Shown here one piece after another: positions 1-6,070 of a DNA stretch of 9,791 nt. The position numbers and the translations under genes are program-made. This stretch comes from JAOTYV01 sp964469835 (lineage in GTDB: Bacteria; Pseudomonadota; Alphaproteobacteria; UBA8366), in NCBI GenBank assembly GCA_964469835.1, contig CAYYBI010000584.1, positions 1-9,791 of the forward strand. The letters run 5' to 3'. Under the pieces are notes generated by a model. It did not search any database and was not told where the DNA came from. It was given only the letters and a program-made list of their open reading frames with translations. Each line of letters starts with the position of its first letter. Position 1 is the stretch's first letter.

Positions 1-152
1 GGGGACCGCTTAGGGGCGCGGTGGAGTACTTCCAGCGCGACGCGATCACGGCGCTGCATCCGGGTGCCACGACGGATATCCAGCGAGTCATCATGTCGCG
101 CCGCATCGGCATCGGCCGGGGCGAGCGCGAAAAAGCCGGCAAGTTGCGGTAG
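1..152 (+). CDS. Acyl-CoA dehydrogenase, C-terminal fragment (partial at window edge)
   Basis: This is the 3' end of an acyl-CoA dehydrogenase gene that begins before the window. The readable frame starts at base 3 and ends at a TAG at 150-152, giving 49 residues. The tail contains GATTDIQRVIMSRRIG, a version of the family's usual G-T/S-x-E-I-Q-R-N-I-I-A-R-R ending, whose loop contacts the FAD of the neighbouring subunit in known flavoprotein acyl-CoA dehydrogenases. These enzymes make the alpha,beta double bond in acyl-CoA thioesters and pass electrons to ETF. The next acyl-CoA dehydrogenase gene starts only 12 bp downstream on the same strand, so the two are almost certainly co-transcribed. 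The catalytic region is outside the window, so substrate class cannot be judged. Confidence 0.85.
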   Translation, partial: GPLRGAVEYFQRDAITALHPGATTDIQRVIMSRRIGIGRGEREKAGKLR

Positions 153-164
153 GGAACGGGAACC

Positions 165-1292
165 ATGGATCTTTCACTCAGCGAAACGCAGCAGCTCATT
201 CAGGAATCGGCGCGCGACTTCGTGCGCAACGATTGTGCCAAGGACAAGCTTGCGGAATTCGACAAGCAGCAGGCGCCGGTGGACAGCGAGCTATGGCGGA
301 AAATGGCGCAGCTCAGTTGGATGGGCATGGTGATTCCCGAGGAATACGGCGGCACCGGCAACACGATGACCGATGTCGCTGTGCTGGTCGAGGAACTGGG
401 CCGCGGTCCGGTGCCGGGACCGATGCTGTCGTCGGCCGTGCTCGGCGCGTCGATCCTCCTCGAAGCGGGCAGCGCCGATCAGAAAAAATCCTGGCTGCCC
501 GAGGTGGCGACCGGCGACCGCATCCTGGCGCTCGCCGCGACCGAGGCGCAGTACGGCTGGTCGGCGAACCACATTCAGATGACGGCGCGGCGGCAGGGCG
601 GCGACTACATTCTCACCGGAACCAAACTGTTCGTGCAGGACGCGGCGAGCGCCACCGATCTTCTGGTGCTGGTACGTGCGGAAGACGGCGACGGCATCTC
701 CCTGCTGCGGGTCGACGCGGCATCGCCCGGCGTTTCGATTCGTCCGCTGGCGGGCTTCATTACCGGCGCCGCGGAGGTGAAGTTCGAGGACGCGCGCGTC
801 GGCGGTGACGATCTGATCGGCGAGGCCGGGGCCGCGTGGCCCGCGCTCGGCCGCGCGATGCAACCGGCGATCCCGATCCTGTGCGCCTACAAGGTCGGTG
901 GTTGCCAGGCGGTGTTCGAGATGTCGGTCGAGTACTCCCGCGAGCGCACGCAGTTCGGCCAGCCGATCGGCCGGTTCCAGCGGGTGCAGGACCACATCGT
1001 CCACATCGTCAACCATCTCGACGCGGCGCGCTGGACCGCTTACGAGGCGCTCTGGAAGCTCGACAGCGGCCGCGACGCCGCCAGCAGCGTCCACATGGCG
1101 AAGGCGGTCGCCTCGGAAAGCTACATGATCGCCTGCGACTACGGTCATGAAGTGCATGCGGGAATCGGCGTGGTCCGGGAATACGGGCTGACGCTGCACA
1201 CCAAGATGTCGCGCACCCTGTACCATTTCCTCGGCGCGCCGAAGGAGCACCGCAAGCTATTGGAGCCGTTATTGAAATTGGCCCCTGCTTGA
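165..1292 (+). CDS. Acyl-CoA dehydrogenase family protein (second subunit of a pair)
   Basis: A 375-residue flavoprotein of the acyl-CoA dehydrogenase family, near the usual 370-400. The helical N-terminal domain covers about 1-120 (VIPEEYGGTG at 57-66). The beta domain covers about 121-225 (LAATEAQYGWSA, then TGTKLFVQDA at 151-160). The C-terminal helical domain carries the hallmark YSRERTQFGQPIGRFQRVQD at 257-276 and HAGIGVVREYGLTLH at 331-345. The ATG at 165 is preceded by a G/A-rich stretch (GGGAACGGGAA) that can act as ribosome-binding site. Two family features are absent: the C-terminal G-T-x-x-I-Q-R segment, which the upstream neighbour does have, and an evident catalytic Glu at either of the two known positions. 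The segment before KVGGCQAVFE reads PAIPILCAY. By analogy with paired FadE proteins of mycobacteria that form alpha2beta2 enzymes with one FAD site per heterodimer, this is probably the non-canonical partner of the upstream protein. Substrate unknown. Confidence 0.93.
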   Translation: MDLSLSETQQLIQESARDFVRNDCAKDKLAEFDKQQAPVDSELWRKMAQLSWMGMVIPEEYGGTGNTMTDVAVLVEELGRGPVPGPMLSSAVLGASILLEAGSADQKKSWLPEVATGDRILALAATEAQYGWSANHIQMTARRQGGDYILTGTKLFVQDAASATDLLVLVRAEDGDGISLLRVDAASPGVSIRPLAGFITGAAEVKFEDARVGGDDLIGEAGAAWPALGRAMQPAIPILCAYKVGGCQAVFEMSVEYSRERTQFGQPIGRFQRVQDHIVHIVNHLDAARWTAYEALWKLDSGRDAASSVHMAKAVASESYMIACDYGHEVHAGIGVVREYGLTLHTKMSRTLYHFLGAPKEHRKLLEPLLKLAPA

Positions 1293-1311
1293 GGGCCGGC
1301 TGGCGCTGCGC

Positions 1312-1409
1312 CTAGGCGCGGTATTTGCGCTGCATGTGGTCGAAGGAGAGCCGGATCAGTTCTTCGAGCACGGCCAGATCAACGTCCTCTAACGTGTTGA
1401 TGTAGAAAA
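1312..1409 (-). pseudogene. Remnant of a DUF1801-like gene (last 32 codons)
   Basis: Reading the - strand into a TAG at 1312-1314 gives the 20-residue stretch YINTLEDVDLAVLEELIRLS, followed by FDHMQRKYRA and the stop. From memory this matches the C-terminus of small DUF1801 proteins of about 140 residues, where a C-L-Y-I-x-x-L-x-D-V-D segment leads into a last helix. The match stops abruptly upstream of the Tyr at about 1402. The residues before it are FF and then unrelated sequence, exactly where an inverted-repeat element starts near 1410. No start codon or N-terminal part is found, and the sequence beyond the element (1526-1553) does not continue the gene. I infer a truncated, non-functional gene. 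The family assignment rests on a short match. Confidence 0.55.
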
Positions 1410-1525
1410 AAATAGGGACAGTGTATGATTTCCAAGTGCCGGCCTGCCGGGTCGTGAGGGAAATTATATACTGGCGCCATTTTTTACTTTTTTTCAGTTC
1501 CCCCTCTCGGAACTGACCCTAATTT
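1410..1525. mobile_element. MITE-like / REP-type element with inverted ends
   Basis: A ~116 bp non-coding stretch bounded by AAATAGGGACAGT (1410-1422) on the left and the inverse of AAATTAGGGTCAGT (1512-1525) on the right. The two ends match apart from one inserted T and one A/T difference. Inside are a 7-bp stem (CAGTTCC 1495-1501 with GGAACTG 1509-1515, loop of 7), a short GC hairpin around 1439-1450, and two T-runs at 1480-1494. The ends recall motifs of the form AAATxGGGxCAG that flank REP-associated (Y1/RAYT) transposase units in many proteobacteria; that link is from memory. No transposase gene is present, so it would be non-autonomous. It sits between the DUF1801 remnant and the end of the MFS gene on the - strand. 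No clear target-site duplication was seen. Confidence 0.5.
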
Positions 1526-1553
1526 GCTGTCCGGCAAATTCCTCGGCACCACT

Positions 1554-2810
1554 TCAGCCCCGCGAAACAGGCGCGGCGCGCGGCTGTTTGGTGGCGTTCA
1601 ACCCAAACAACAACAACACGGTGGCAGCAATGCCATACAGCGCCAGCAGGCCGCAGATGGTTTCGACGGAGATGTCGGCGTCCATCAGCACGCCCATGAT
1701 CACCGGGCCGAGCGCGGAGGCGAAGACCGAGAGCGAGACGGCCAGCGAGCGGATCGCGCCGAGATGGCCGGTGCCGTACATCTCGGCCCAGAGCGCCGTC
1801 ACGGCGGTGTAGCTGAGGCCGCTGGTCAGGCCGATCAGCAGCAGGTAGGGCCAGACCCAGAGCTGGTCGTCGAACGCCCAGATGATCAGCAGCCCGAGGA
1901 CCATCGGCAGGAGGAACGCGGGCAGGACGCGGGCCGCGGTGATGCGGTCGATCAGCGGGCCGGCGGCGAGCGACGCCAGCACGATCCCGCCGGCGAACAC
2001 CCAGTAGCTGCCGGTCAGCCAGGCCGCGCTCCAGCCTTTGACGGCGGCGATCTCAAGGTGGTGGAAGAACAGCGCCGTGCTGATCAGGGACGGGGCCAGG
2101 ACGGCCGGAAGCAGCATGTAGAAGCGGCCGTCGCGCAGCACTTGTTTGCGGGACCACGAGCTTATGGCGGACTCGGCGTGGTCCTGCCGCTCTTGTTGCT
2201 GCAGATGTTCGCGGTGGCGGACGTCGTGATGGCGCAACAGCCACCAGATGCTCGGCAGCAGAAAGACGGCCAGCACCAGCGCTATGACGCCATAGGTCGA
2301 TCGCCAGCCGATCGCCGTGATCGACAGCACGGCGATCACCGGCAGGATCGCCTTTCCGGCCGAGAAACCCATCGAGGCGAGCGCCAGCGCCTTGCCGCGA
2401 TCCGCGTGGAAGTAGCGCGCCGTCGCGGTCGTGCCCGTATGACTGGCGAGGCCCTGGCCGGTCTGGCGCAGCAGGAAAATCGCGAGGATCAGCAGCGGCG
2501 CCGAGGGTACCGCCGCCATGAACGCGGTAGCGACGATCAGCGCGGCGCACACCAGCGTCGCATAGCGGCGCAGGCTCATCCGGTCGATCTGTTGTCCGGT
2601 CCAGGGCAGGACGGCCGCGCTGGCCAGCGTACCCGCCATGTAGATGGCGCTCCACGCGGTGTGGCTGAGCCCGAATTCGCCGCGCACGGCCGGGCCGAAG
2701 ACGCCGATGAAGAAAGTCTGCCCGACGCTGGAGACGGCGGTCATGGTGAAGCCGAACGCGAGGAAGCGCTTGTTGGCGAGGGCGAGGCGGAGATAGTTGG
2801 TGAGAAGCAT
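1554..2810 (-). CDS. MFS transporter, 12-helix type
   Basis: A 418-residue Major Facilitator Superfamily permease, expected in the inner membrane with about 12 helices. The start is set at the ATG at 2810, which gives MLLTNYLRLALANKRF directly before helix 1. The open frame runs on to 2909, but its extra 33 residues are Pro/Arg/Ser-rich and include repeat DNA, so they are unlikely to be translated. The loop between helices 2 and 3 has the motif-A position occupied by GQQIDRMSLRR (72-82). SASxGP-like segments appear as FASALGPVIMGVLMD (363-377). The central loop (about 192-225) is rich in His, Gln and Arg, with five His between 194 and 211. The ribosome-binding site is weak. The gene diverges from the DHA2-type transporter across 376 bp. 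Substrate cannot be predicted: no substrate-specific signature was recognised. Confidence 0.88.
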   Translation of the reverse strand: MLLTNYLRLALANKRFLAFGFTMTAVSSVGQTFFIGVFGPAVRGEFGLSHTAWSAIYMAGTLASAAVLPWTGQQIDRMSLRRYATLVCAALIVATAFMAAVPSAPLLILAIFLLRQTGQGLASHTGTTATARYFHADRGKALALASMGFSAGKAILPVIAVLSITAIGWRSTYGVIALVLAVFLLPSIWWLLRHHDVRHREHLQQQERQDHAESAISSWSRKQVLRDGRFYMLLPAVLAPSLISTALFFHHLEIAAVKGWSAAWLTGSYWVFAGGIVLASLAAGPLIDRITAARVLPAFLLPMVLGLLIIWAFDDQLWVWPYLLLIGLTSGLSYTAVTALWAEMYGTGHLGAIRSLAVSLSVFASALGPVIMGVLMDADISVETICGLLALYGIAATVLLLFGLNATKQPRAAPVSRG

Positions 2811-2906
2811 CACAGGCCATATATCACCGGACGCGCGTGCGGGCCAGCCGTTGGAAGCGGTGCTTCGCGGGCGGGGCGCGGGTTGCGGCGTGTGTGCAGA
2901 CAGCCG

Positions 2907-3031
2907 CACCCTTCGTCAGGCTCAGGGTGAGGCTGAGCGTTTTCAATAGGGTGCCCGCAGCCGTCGTTAGTCTCACGGTGAGGCTGAAAAATAGGAACCG
3001 GATGACCTCATCCTGAGCCTGACGAAGGATG
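2907..3031. repeat. Inverted pair of 26-bp repeats with a degenerate internal copy
   Basis: The left arm is 2907-2932 (core CTTCGTCAGGCTCAGG) and the right arm is 3006-3031 (core CCTGAGCCTGACGAAG). The right arm is the reverse complement of the left with 2 mismatches in 26. A third, degenerate copy in the same direction as the left arm lies at about 2961-2986 (CGTCGTTAGTCTCACGGTGA, about 5 mismatches). A further small inverted match GCCCGC / GCGGGC lies at about 2953-2958 and 3031-3036. The core strongly resembles the dispersed palindromic repeats (CTTCGACAGGCTCAGGATGA type) that I recall from many alphaproteobacterial genomes. The pair could fold into a long stem-loop in RNA from either strand. 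The loop between the arms is 73 bp. Confidence 0.8.
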
Positions 3032-3176
3032 CGGGCATGCACTGGGATACATGTGCGATGGTGAGCGGGAAAATCAGCATGCCGTCGCAACAGGCTGCTG
3101 CGCCGCATGCCCGTTCGACGTAACATGATGTCGTACAACCGGATACTCGAGCGTGACGGGGTCTAGAGCCCGGCGC

Positions 3177-3182
3177 GGGAGG
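3177..3182 (+). promoter_or_regulatory. Ribosome-binding site that fixes a GTG start
   Basis: GGGAGG lies 4 bases before the GTG at 3187. It is the best Shine-Dalgarno match near this gene and supports the GTG as the start of the DHA2-type transporter. No ATG in this frame lies before the first transmembrane helix at a better position. Confidence 0.65.
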
Positions 3183-3186
3183 CAGT

Positions 3187-4740
3187 GTGCCAGCGGAAAC
3201 CTACGACCATCTCCGCGCCCGATACGGCGAACCCTACCGATGGTTGCTGACCGTCGGCGGCATGCTTGCGTCCTTCACCATGGTGTTTACCGGCACGATC
3301 GTGAATGTCGCCGTGCCCGATGTGATGGGGGCGTATGGCGTCGGGCAGGACAAGGCGCAGCTGCTGTCGACCGCGTATATCGCTACCATGACGGCGAGCC
3401 AGCTCCTGAACACCTGGTTCGTCCATACTTTCGGGCAGCGCTATGCGTTTTGTATCTTGCTCGTGGTGTTTTCCATTGGTGGCTTGATCTGCAGTGTTTC
3501 GCAAACGCTCGACCTGATCATCTTCGGCCGCGTTGTGCAGGGATTTGCGTCGGGCATCGTTCAGCCGCTCGTCATGGTCACGCTGTTTCAGATTTTTCCC
3601 AAGGAACGGCGCGGCACGGCGATGGGAATCTATGGCATGGGGCTGGTCTTCGCGCTGGGGCTCGGGCCGGTAATCGGCGGCATTACGGTCGATACGCTTG
3701 GCTGGCGCGCGATTTTCTATGTCCCGGCGCCGCTCGTGGTGATCGCGTTTGCCATGGGGCTCGTCTTCATGCCGTCCGATCGCAGCGAGGGCGCGCGCAC
3801 GCCGTTCGACTGGACCAGCTATGGCCTGCTGTGCATCGCGCTGTATTGCCTGATTTCGGGGATCTCCAATGGTCAGCGTATGGGATGGACGTCCGACGAA
3901 ATCTTCCTGCGGCTCGTGATCGGCATTGCGGCGGCGGCGGGATTCACCCGCATGCAGTTGCGCGAGGGGCCGCGCCTGCTCGATTTCACGTTATTCAAGA
4001 ATGCCAAGTTCGCGTCCGCCATCGTTGTCGCTTTCGTGTTCGGCATGGGCAATTTCGCGATGACCTACGCGGTCCCGGTTTTCGGTCAGATCGTCCAGGG
4101 ATACACCGCGACGGTGGCCGGGTTTCTGCTGCTACCCGCGAGCCTCATTCTGATGGTGGTGTTTCCCTTGACGGGCCGGCTGGCCGACCGCGTGCCGCCG
4201 CAATTCCCGGTCATGGGCGGCCTCGTCGTATTCGCCGTGGGCGTCTACCTGATGTCGGGCGCCGACGTGAACACGGTATTCTGGACCTTCGCCTTTTTCG
4301 CGATCATCTCGCGCGTCGGCATGGGCTTCATCAATCCGCCGTTGATGGCGGCGGCGCTCGGTGCGTTGCCTCCGGAGCGGCTCAGCCAGGGATCGGGCAC
4401 CATCAACTTCTTCCGGCAGCTCGGGGGCGCCTGCGGCATAAATCTCCTTGTCGTCATCCTGGAAATGCGGACGCAGTTTCACAGCGATACGCTGACGGCG
4501 ACGCAAACCGCGGGCAATGCGACGACGCGCGAATTGCTGGGGCAGGTGAAGAACATCCTGCAAGCCGAGGGAATTCCACAAGCAATGCAGGATTCGCTCG
4601 CCTATGACTATCTCGGCAAGGTCATCGAGGCGCAGGCCAACACCTTCGGCTTTCAGGACGGGTTCCTGATCACCGCCGGCGTGTTCATCTGTGCGCTGAT
4701 CCCGGCCTGGATCCTGGGGCGGGCACGGACGACGTCCTAG
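3187..4740 (+). CDS. DHA2-family (EmrB/QacA-like) MFS transporter, 14-helix type
   Basis: A 517-residue drug:H+ antiporter-type permease, the usual length for 14-helix DHA2 proteins. The GTG start follows a GGGAGG ribosome-binding site. Helix 1 holds GTIVNVAVPDVMGAYG (36-51), matching the family's x-x-x-N-V-A-L-P-x-I. QLLSTAYIATMTASQLL (58-74) corresponds to the W-x-x-T-A-Y-x-L segment. GRVVQGFASGIVQPLVM (114-130) matches the helix-4 motif G-R-x-x-Q-G-x-G-x-G. LGLGPVIGGITVDTLGWR (157-174) is motif C, typical of exporters. The region after helix 13 contains the charged or polar stretch at about 430-490 seen in EmrB homologues. Such proteins export hydrophobic compounds, often with an EmrA-like periplasmic adaptor, but none is encoded nearby. 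The stop codon lies inside the first of two tandem 65-bp palindromic repeats. Substrate unknown. Confidence 0.92.
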   Translation: MPAETYDHLRARYGEPYRWLLTVGGMLASFTMVFTGTIVNVAVPDVMGAYGVGQDKAQLLSTAYIATMTASQLLNTWFVHTFGQRYAFCILLVVFSIGGLICSVSQTLDLIIFGRVVQGFASGIVQPLVMVTLFQIFPKERRGTAMGIYGMGLVFALGLGPVIGGITVDTLGWRAIFYVPAPLVVIAFAMGLVFMPSDRSEGARTPFDWTSYGLLCIALYCLISGISNGQRMGWTSDEIFLRLVIGIAAAAGFTRMQLREGPRLLDFTLFKNAKFASAIVVAFVFGMGNFAMTYAVPVFGQIVQGYTATVAGFLLLPASLILMVVFPLTGRLADRVPPQFPVMGGLVVFAVGVYLMSGADVNTVFWTFAFFAIISRVGMGFINPPLMAAALGALPPERLSQGSGTINFFRQLGGACGINLLVVILEMRTQFHSDTLTATQTAGNATTRELLGQVKNILQAEGIPQAMQDSLAYDYLGKVIEAQANTFGFQDGFLITAGVFICALIPAWILGRARTTS

Positions 4741-4866
4741 TGCAAATCCCGAGCGAACCGAAACGGTTCGCGACGACGTATTTGCGTAAAAATAAAAAGA
4801 TCTAGTGCAAATCCCGAGCGAACCGAAACGGTTCGCGACGACGTATTTGCGTAAAATAAAGAGATT
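4737..4866. repeat. Two tandem 65-bp copies of a palindromic unit
   Basis: Copy 1 is 4737-4801 and copy 2 is 4802-4866. The first 55 bases of each (4737-4791 and 4802-4856) are identical and only the A-rich tails differ. Each copy holds an 8-bp perfect stem GCGAACCG-AAA-CGGTTCGC (4753-4771; 4818-4836) nested in an outer stem GCAAAT / ATTTGC (4742-4747 with 4780-4785; 4807-4812 with 4845-4850), separated by unequal internal loops of 5 and 8 bases. Copy 1 begins with the CTAG that contains the stop codon of the MFS gene. The near-identity of the copies suggests a recent duplication or selection to keep both. Confidence 0.93.
4792..4852 (-). terminator. Possible intrinsic terminator for the enolase-family gene
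   Basis: On the - strand, the hairpin of copy 2 is followed, after about 7 bases, by a T-rich run (TCTTTTTATTTTT) supplied by the tail of copy 1. This is the arrangement expected of a terminator for the gene ending at 4875. On the + strand the hairpins are followed by A-rich, not T-rich, sequence, so they do not look like standard terminators for the MFS gene. The distance between stem and T-run is longer than ideal. Confidence 0.45.
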
Positions 4867-4874
4867 GACCGCCG

Positions 4875-5969
4875 TCAGGCGTCGTCGTCCCGGTAGTCGC
4901 GCAGGATATCCGGGTCGGGATCGTGGCCCAGGCCCGGACCATCCGGAACCTTGAATGCGTTGTTCTCCACATTGATGAAGTCGCCGGCCAGGCTCGCCTC
5001 GGGCGTGCAGAAGAAGCGCTCCATCAGGCTCGGCCGCGCCGACGCCGCGAGCAGGTGCAGGGTGGCGAGGAAGCCCGGCCCGAAATAGGGCGAATGCGGG
5101 ATCACCGTGATGCCGCGCGCTTCCGCCAGCGCCTGGATCTTGCGGAATTCGGTGATGCCGCCGACCTTGGTCACGCTGGGCTGGGCAAAGGTGACGGCGC
5201 CGGCGTCGAACATGCGCTGAAATTCGAAGGCGGTGCAGGCATTTTCACCGGCGGCGATGGCGATGCCCGATCCGGCCTGCAGCCGCGCCAGGCTCGCGAA
5301 ATCCTCCGGCGGAAAGATCGGCTCTTCCAGCCAGTAGGGATCGAAGGGACGGAATTTTGCCGCCATCTCGCGCGCTTCGCCGGGTGTCCAGGGGCAGTTG
5401 GTGTCGATCATCATGGCGATATCCGGCCCCATCGTCTCGCGCGCGGCGCGCACCGCGGGGACGGTGGTTTCGTGCAGCTTGATGTGGTGGTAGCCGAGCG
5501 CCACCGCTTCCTCCGTGCGGGCGGCGACCGCTTCCGGGTTGGGGCAGTGCAGCAGGCTGGCATAGCCGGGCAGGGTGTCGTGCGCCGGGCCGCCCAGCAG
5601 GCGGTGGACCGGCAGTCCCGCCGCCTTGCCGGCCAGATCCCACAGCGCGATATCGATGCCGGATATCGCGAACATCGTGACGCCGTAGCGCCCCCAGATA
5701 TGGTTCGATCGTTGCAGCGAGTGCGACAGTCCCGCGATATCCCGGGCGTCTTTGCCGATCAGGGACGGCGCGATCATCCGGTCGACCGCCGCCTTGGTGG
5801 CAGGCGCCGCGCCGTAGCCGAAGGCGTCGCCCCAGCCGGAGATGCCGGCATCGGTGTCGATCCGGATCAGGACGTAGTCGAGCGTCCGCCCGCCGCGCCA
5901 GTCCTTGGCCGCATCGCCGGTCTCGAAGGGCAGGCGGATCAGGAATGTTTCGATATTGTCGATGCGCAT
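4875..5969 (-). CDS. Mandelate racemase / muconate lactonizing enzyme family protein
   Basis: A 364-residue enolase-superfamily enzyme. The N-terminal capping domain covers about 1-125 and ends in GIDIALWDLAGKAAGLPVHR (104-123). The barrel domain follows. Metal ligands are D189 (MIDTN), E215/E216 (WLEEP) and E242 (GEN). The second-strand lysine is K164 in IKLHE, with His at 166 where mandelate racemase has its second Lys. H292 (IPHSP) sits at the spacing of the racemase catalytic His (50 residues after the third metal ligand, 27 after S265) and E317 follows. The Asp partner expected at 265 (QPDxxKxGG) is Ser (QPSVTKVGG). Family members abstract the proton next to a carboxylate, as dehydratases of sugar acids or racemases. 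Which reaction applies here is not decidable. The ATG at 5969 has GGGGAC just upstream. It faces the DHA2 transporter tail-to-tail. Confidence 0.92.
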   Translation of the reverse strand: MRIDNIETFLIRLPFETGDAAKDWRGGRTLDYVLIRIDTDAGISGWGDAFGYGAAPATKAAVDRMIAPSLIGKDARDIAGLSHSLQRSNHIWGRYGVTMFAISGIDIALWDLAGKAAGLPVHRLLGGPAHDTLPGYASLLHCPNPEAVAARTEEAVALGYHHIKLHETTVPAVRAARETMGPDIAMMIDTNCPWTPGEAREMAAKFRPFDPYWLEEPIFPPEDFASLARLQAGSGIAIAAGENACTAFEFQRMFDAGAVTFAQPSVTKVGGITEFRKIQALAEARGITVIPHSPYFGPGFLATLHLLAASARPSLMERFFCTPEASLAGDFINVENNAFKVPDGPGLGHDPDPDILRDYRDDDA

Positions 5970-6070
5970 GGCTGTCCCCGGTAGGATGAGGGCATCGCGG
6001 TTGGCGCGACGCCGAGGTCAGCCGTTAGCTTAGCCGGTTCGGGGTAGGCACGCCAAAGCAGGCGCGCGTG
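5970..6070 (-). promoter_or_regulatory. Upstream region of the enolase-family gene, with a weak hairpin after the tad operon
   Basis: This 101-bp gap must contain either the enolase gene's promoter or a read-through path from the tad operon. A GC hairpin just after the last tad stop codon (GCACGC 6048-6053 with GCGTGC 6066-6071, or the inner CGCC / GGCG at 6051-6064) has no T-tract, so it is at best a weak terminator. The ribosome-binding site GGGGAC lies about 5 bases from the start codon. No clear -10/-35 pair was identified. Confidence 0.3.

Larger units (their letters stand above)
2811..3186. other. Divergent intergenic region between two MFS genes
   Basis: This 376-bp stretch must hold the promoters of both flanking transporter genes, which point away from each other. 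What can be seen is an inverted repeat pair with a degenerate third copy (2907-3031, listed separately), and a strong ribosome-binding site at its right end. No -10/-35 pair stood out with confidence. The open frames crossing it (for example 2824-3138 on -) encode Arg/Thr/Leu-rich low-complexity peptides built partly from the repeats and look non-coding. Confidence 0.6.

Noticed and set aside
291..1250. Open frame on - (about 319 codons) opposite the acyl-CoA dehydrogenase
   Set aside because: His/Arg/Val-rich shadow without motifs. The + strand frame is an unmistakable acyl-CoA dehydrogenase.
1471..1494. Terminator for the acyl-CoA dehydrogenase operon at TGGCGCCA followed by T-runs
   Set aside because: The palindrome has no loop and cannot form a proper hairpin, and the stretch lies inside the putative mobile element.
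1524..2930. Long open frame on + (about 468 codons) opposite the first MFS gene
   Set aside because: Its product is Gln/Arg/Gly/Asp-rich low complexity, as expected from the antisense of GC-rich codons. The - strand encodes a clear 12-helix transporter.
2824..3138. 104-codon - frame upstream of the first MFS gene
   Set aside because: It is largely translation of the inverted repeats, with Thr/Leu/Arg low complexity and no ribosome-binding site or recognisable family.
3153..4607. Overlapping + frame (about 484 codons) within the DHA2 transporter gene
   Set aside because: Arg/His-rich product with no helices. The frame from 3187 gives a complete 14-helix transporter with family motifs.
4737..4866. 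CRISPR-like repeat
   Set aside because: Only two copies, directly abutting with no spacer, and the unit is a long palindrome. No cas gene is present.
4923..5984. Open frame on + (about 353 codons) opposite the enolase-family gene
   Set aside because: No domain, Arg/Gly/Asp-rich shadow composition. The - strand shows all enolase-superfamily metal ligands.
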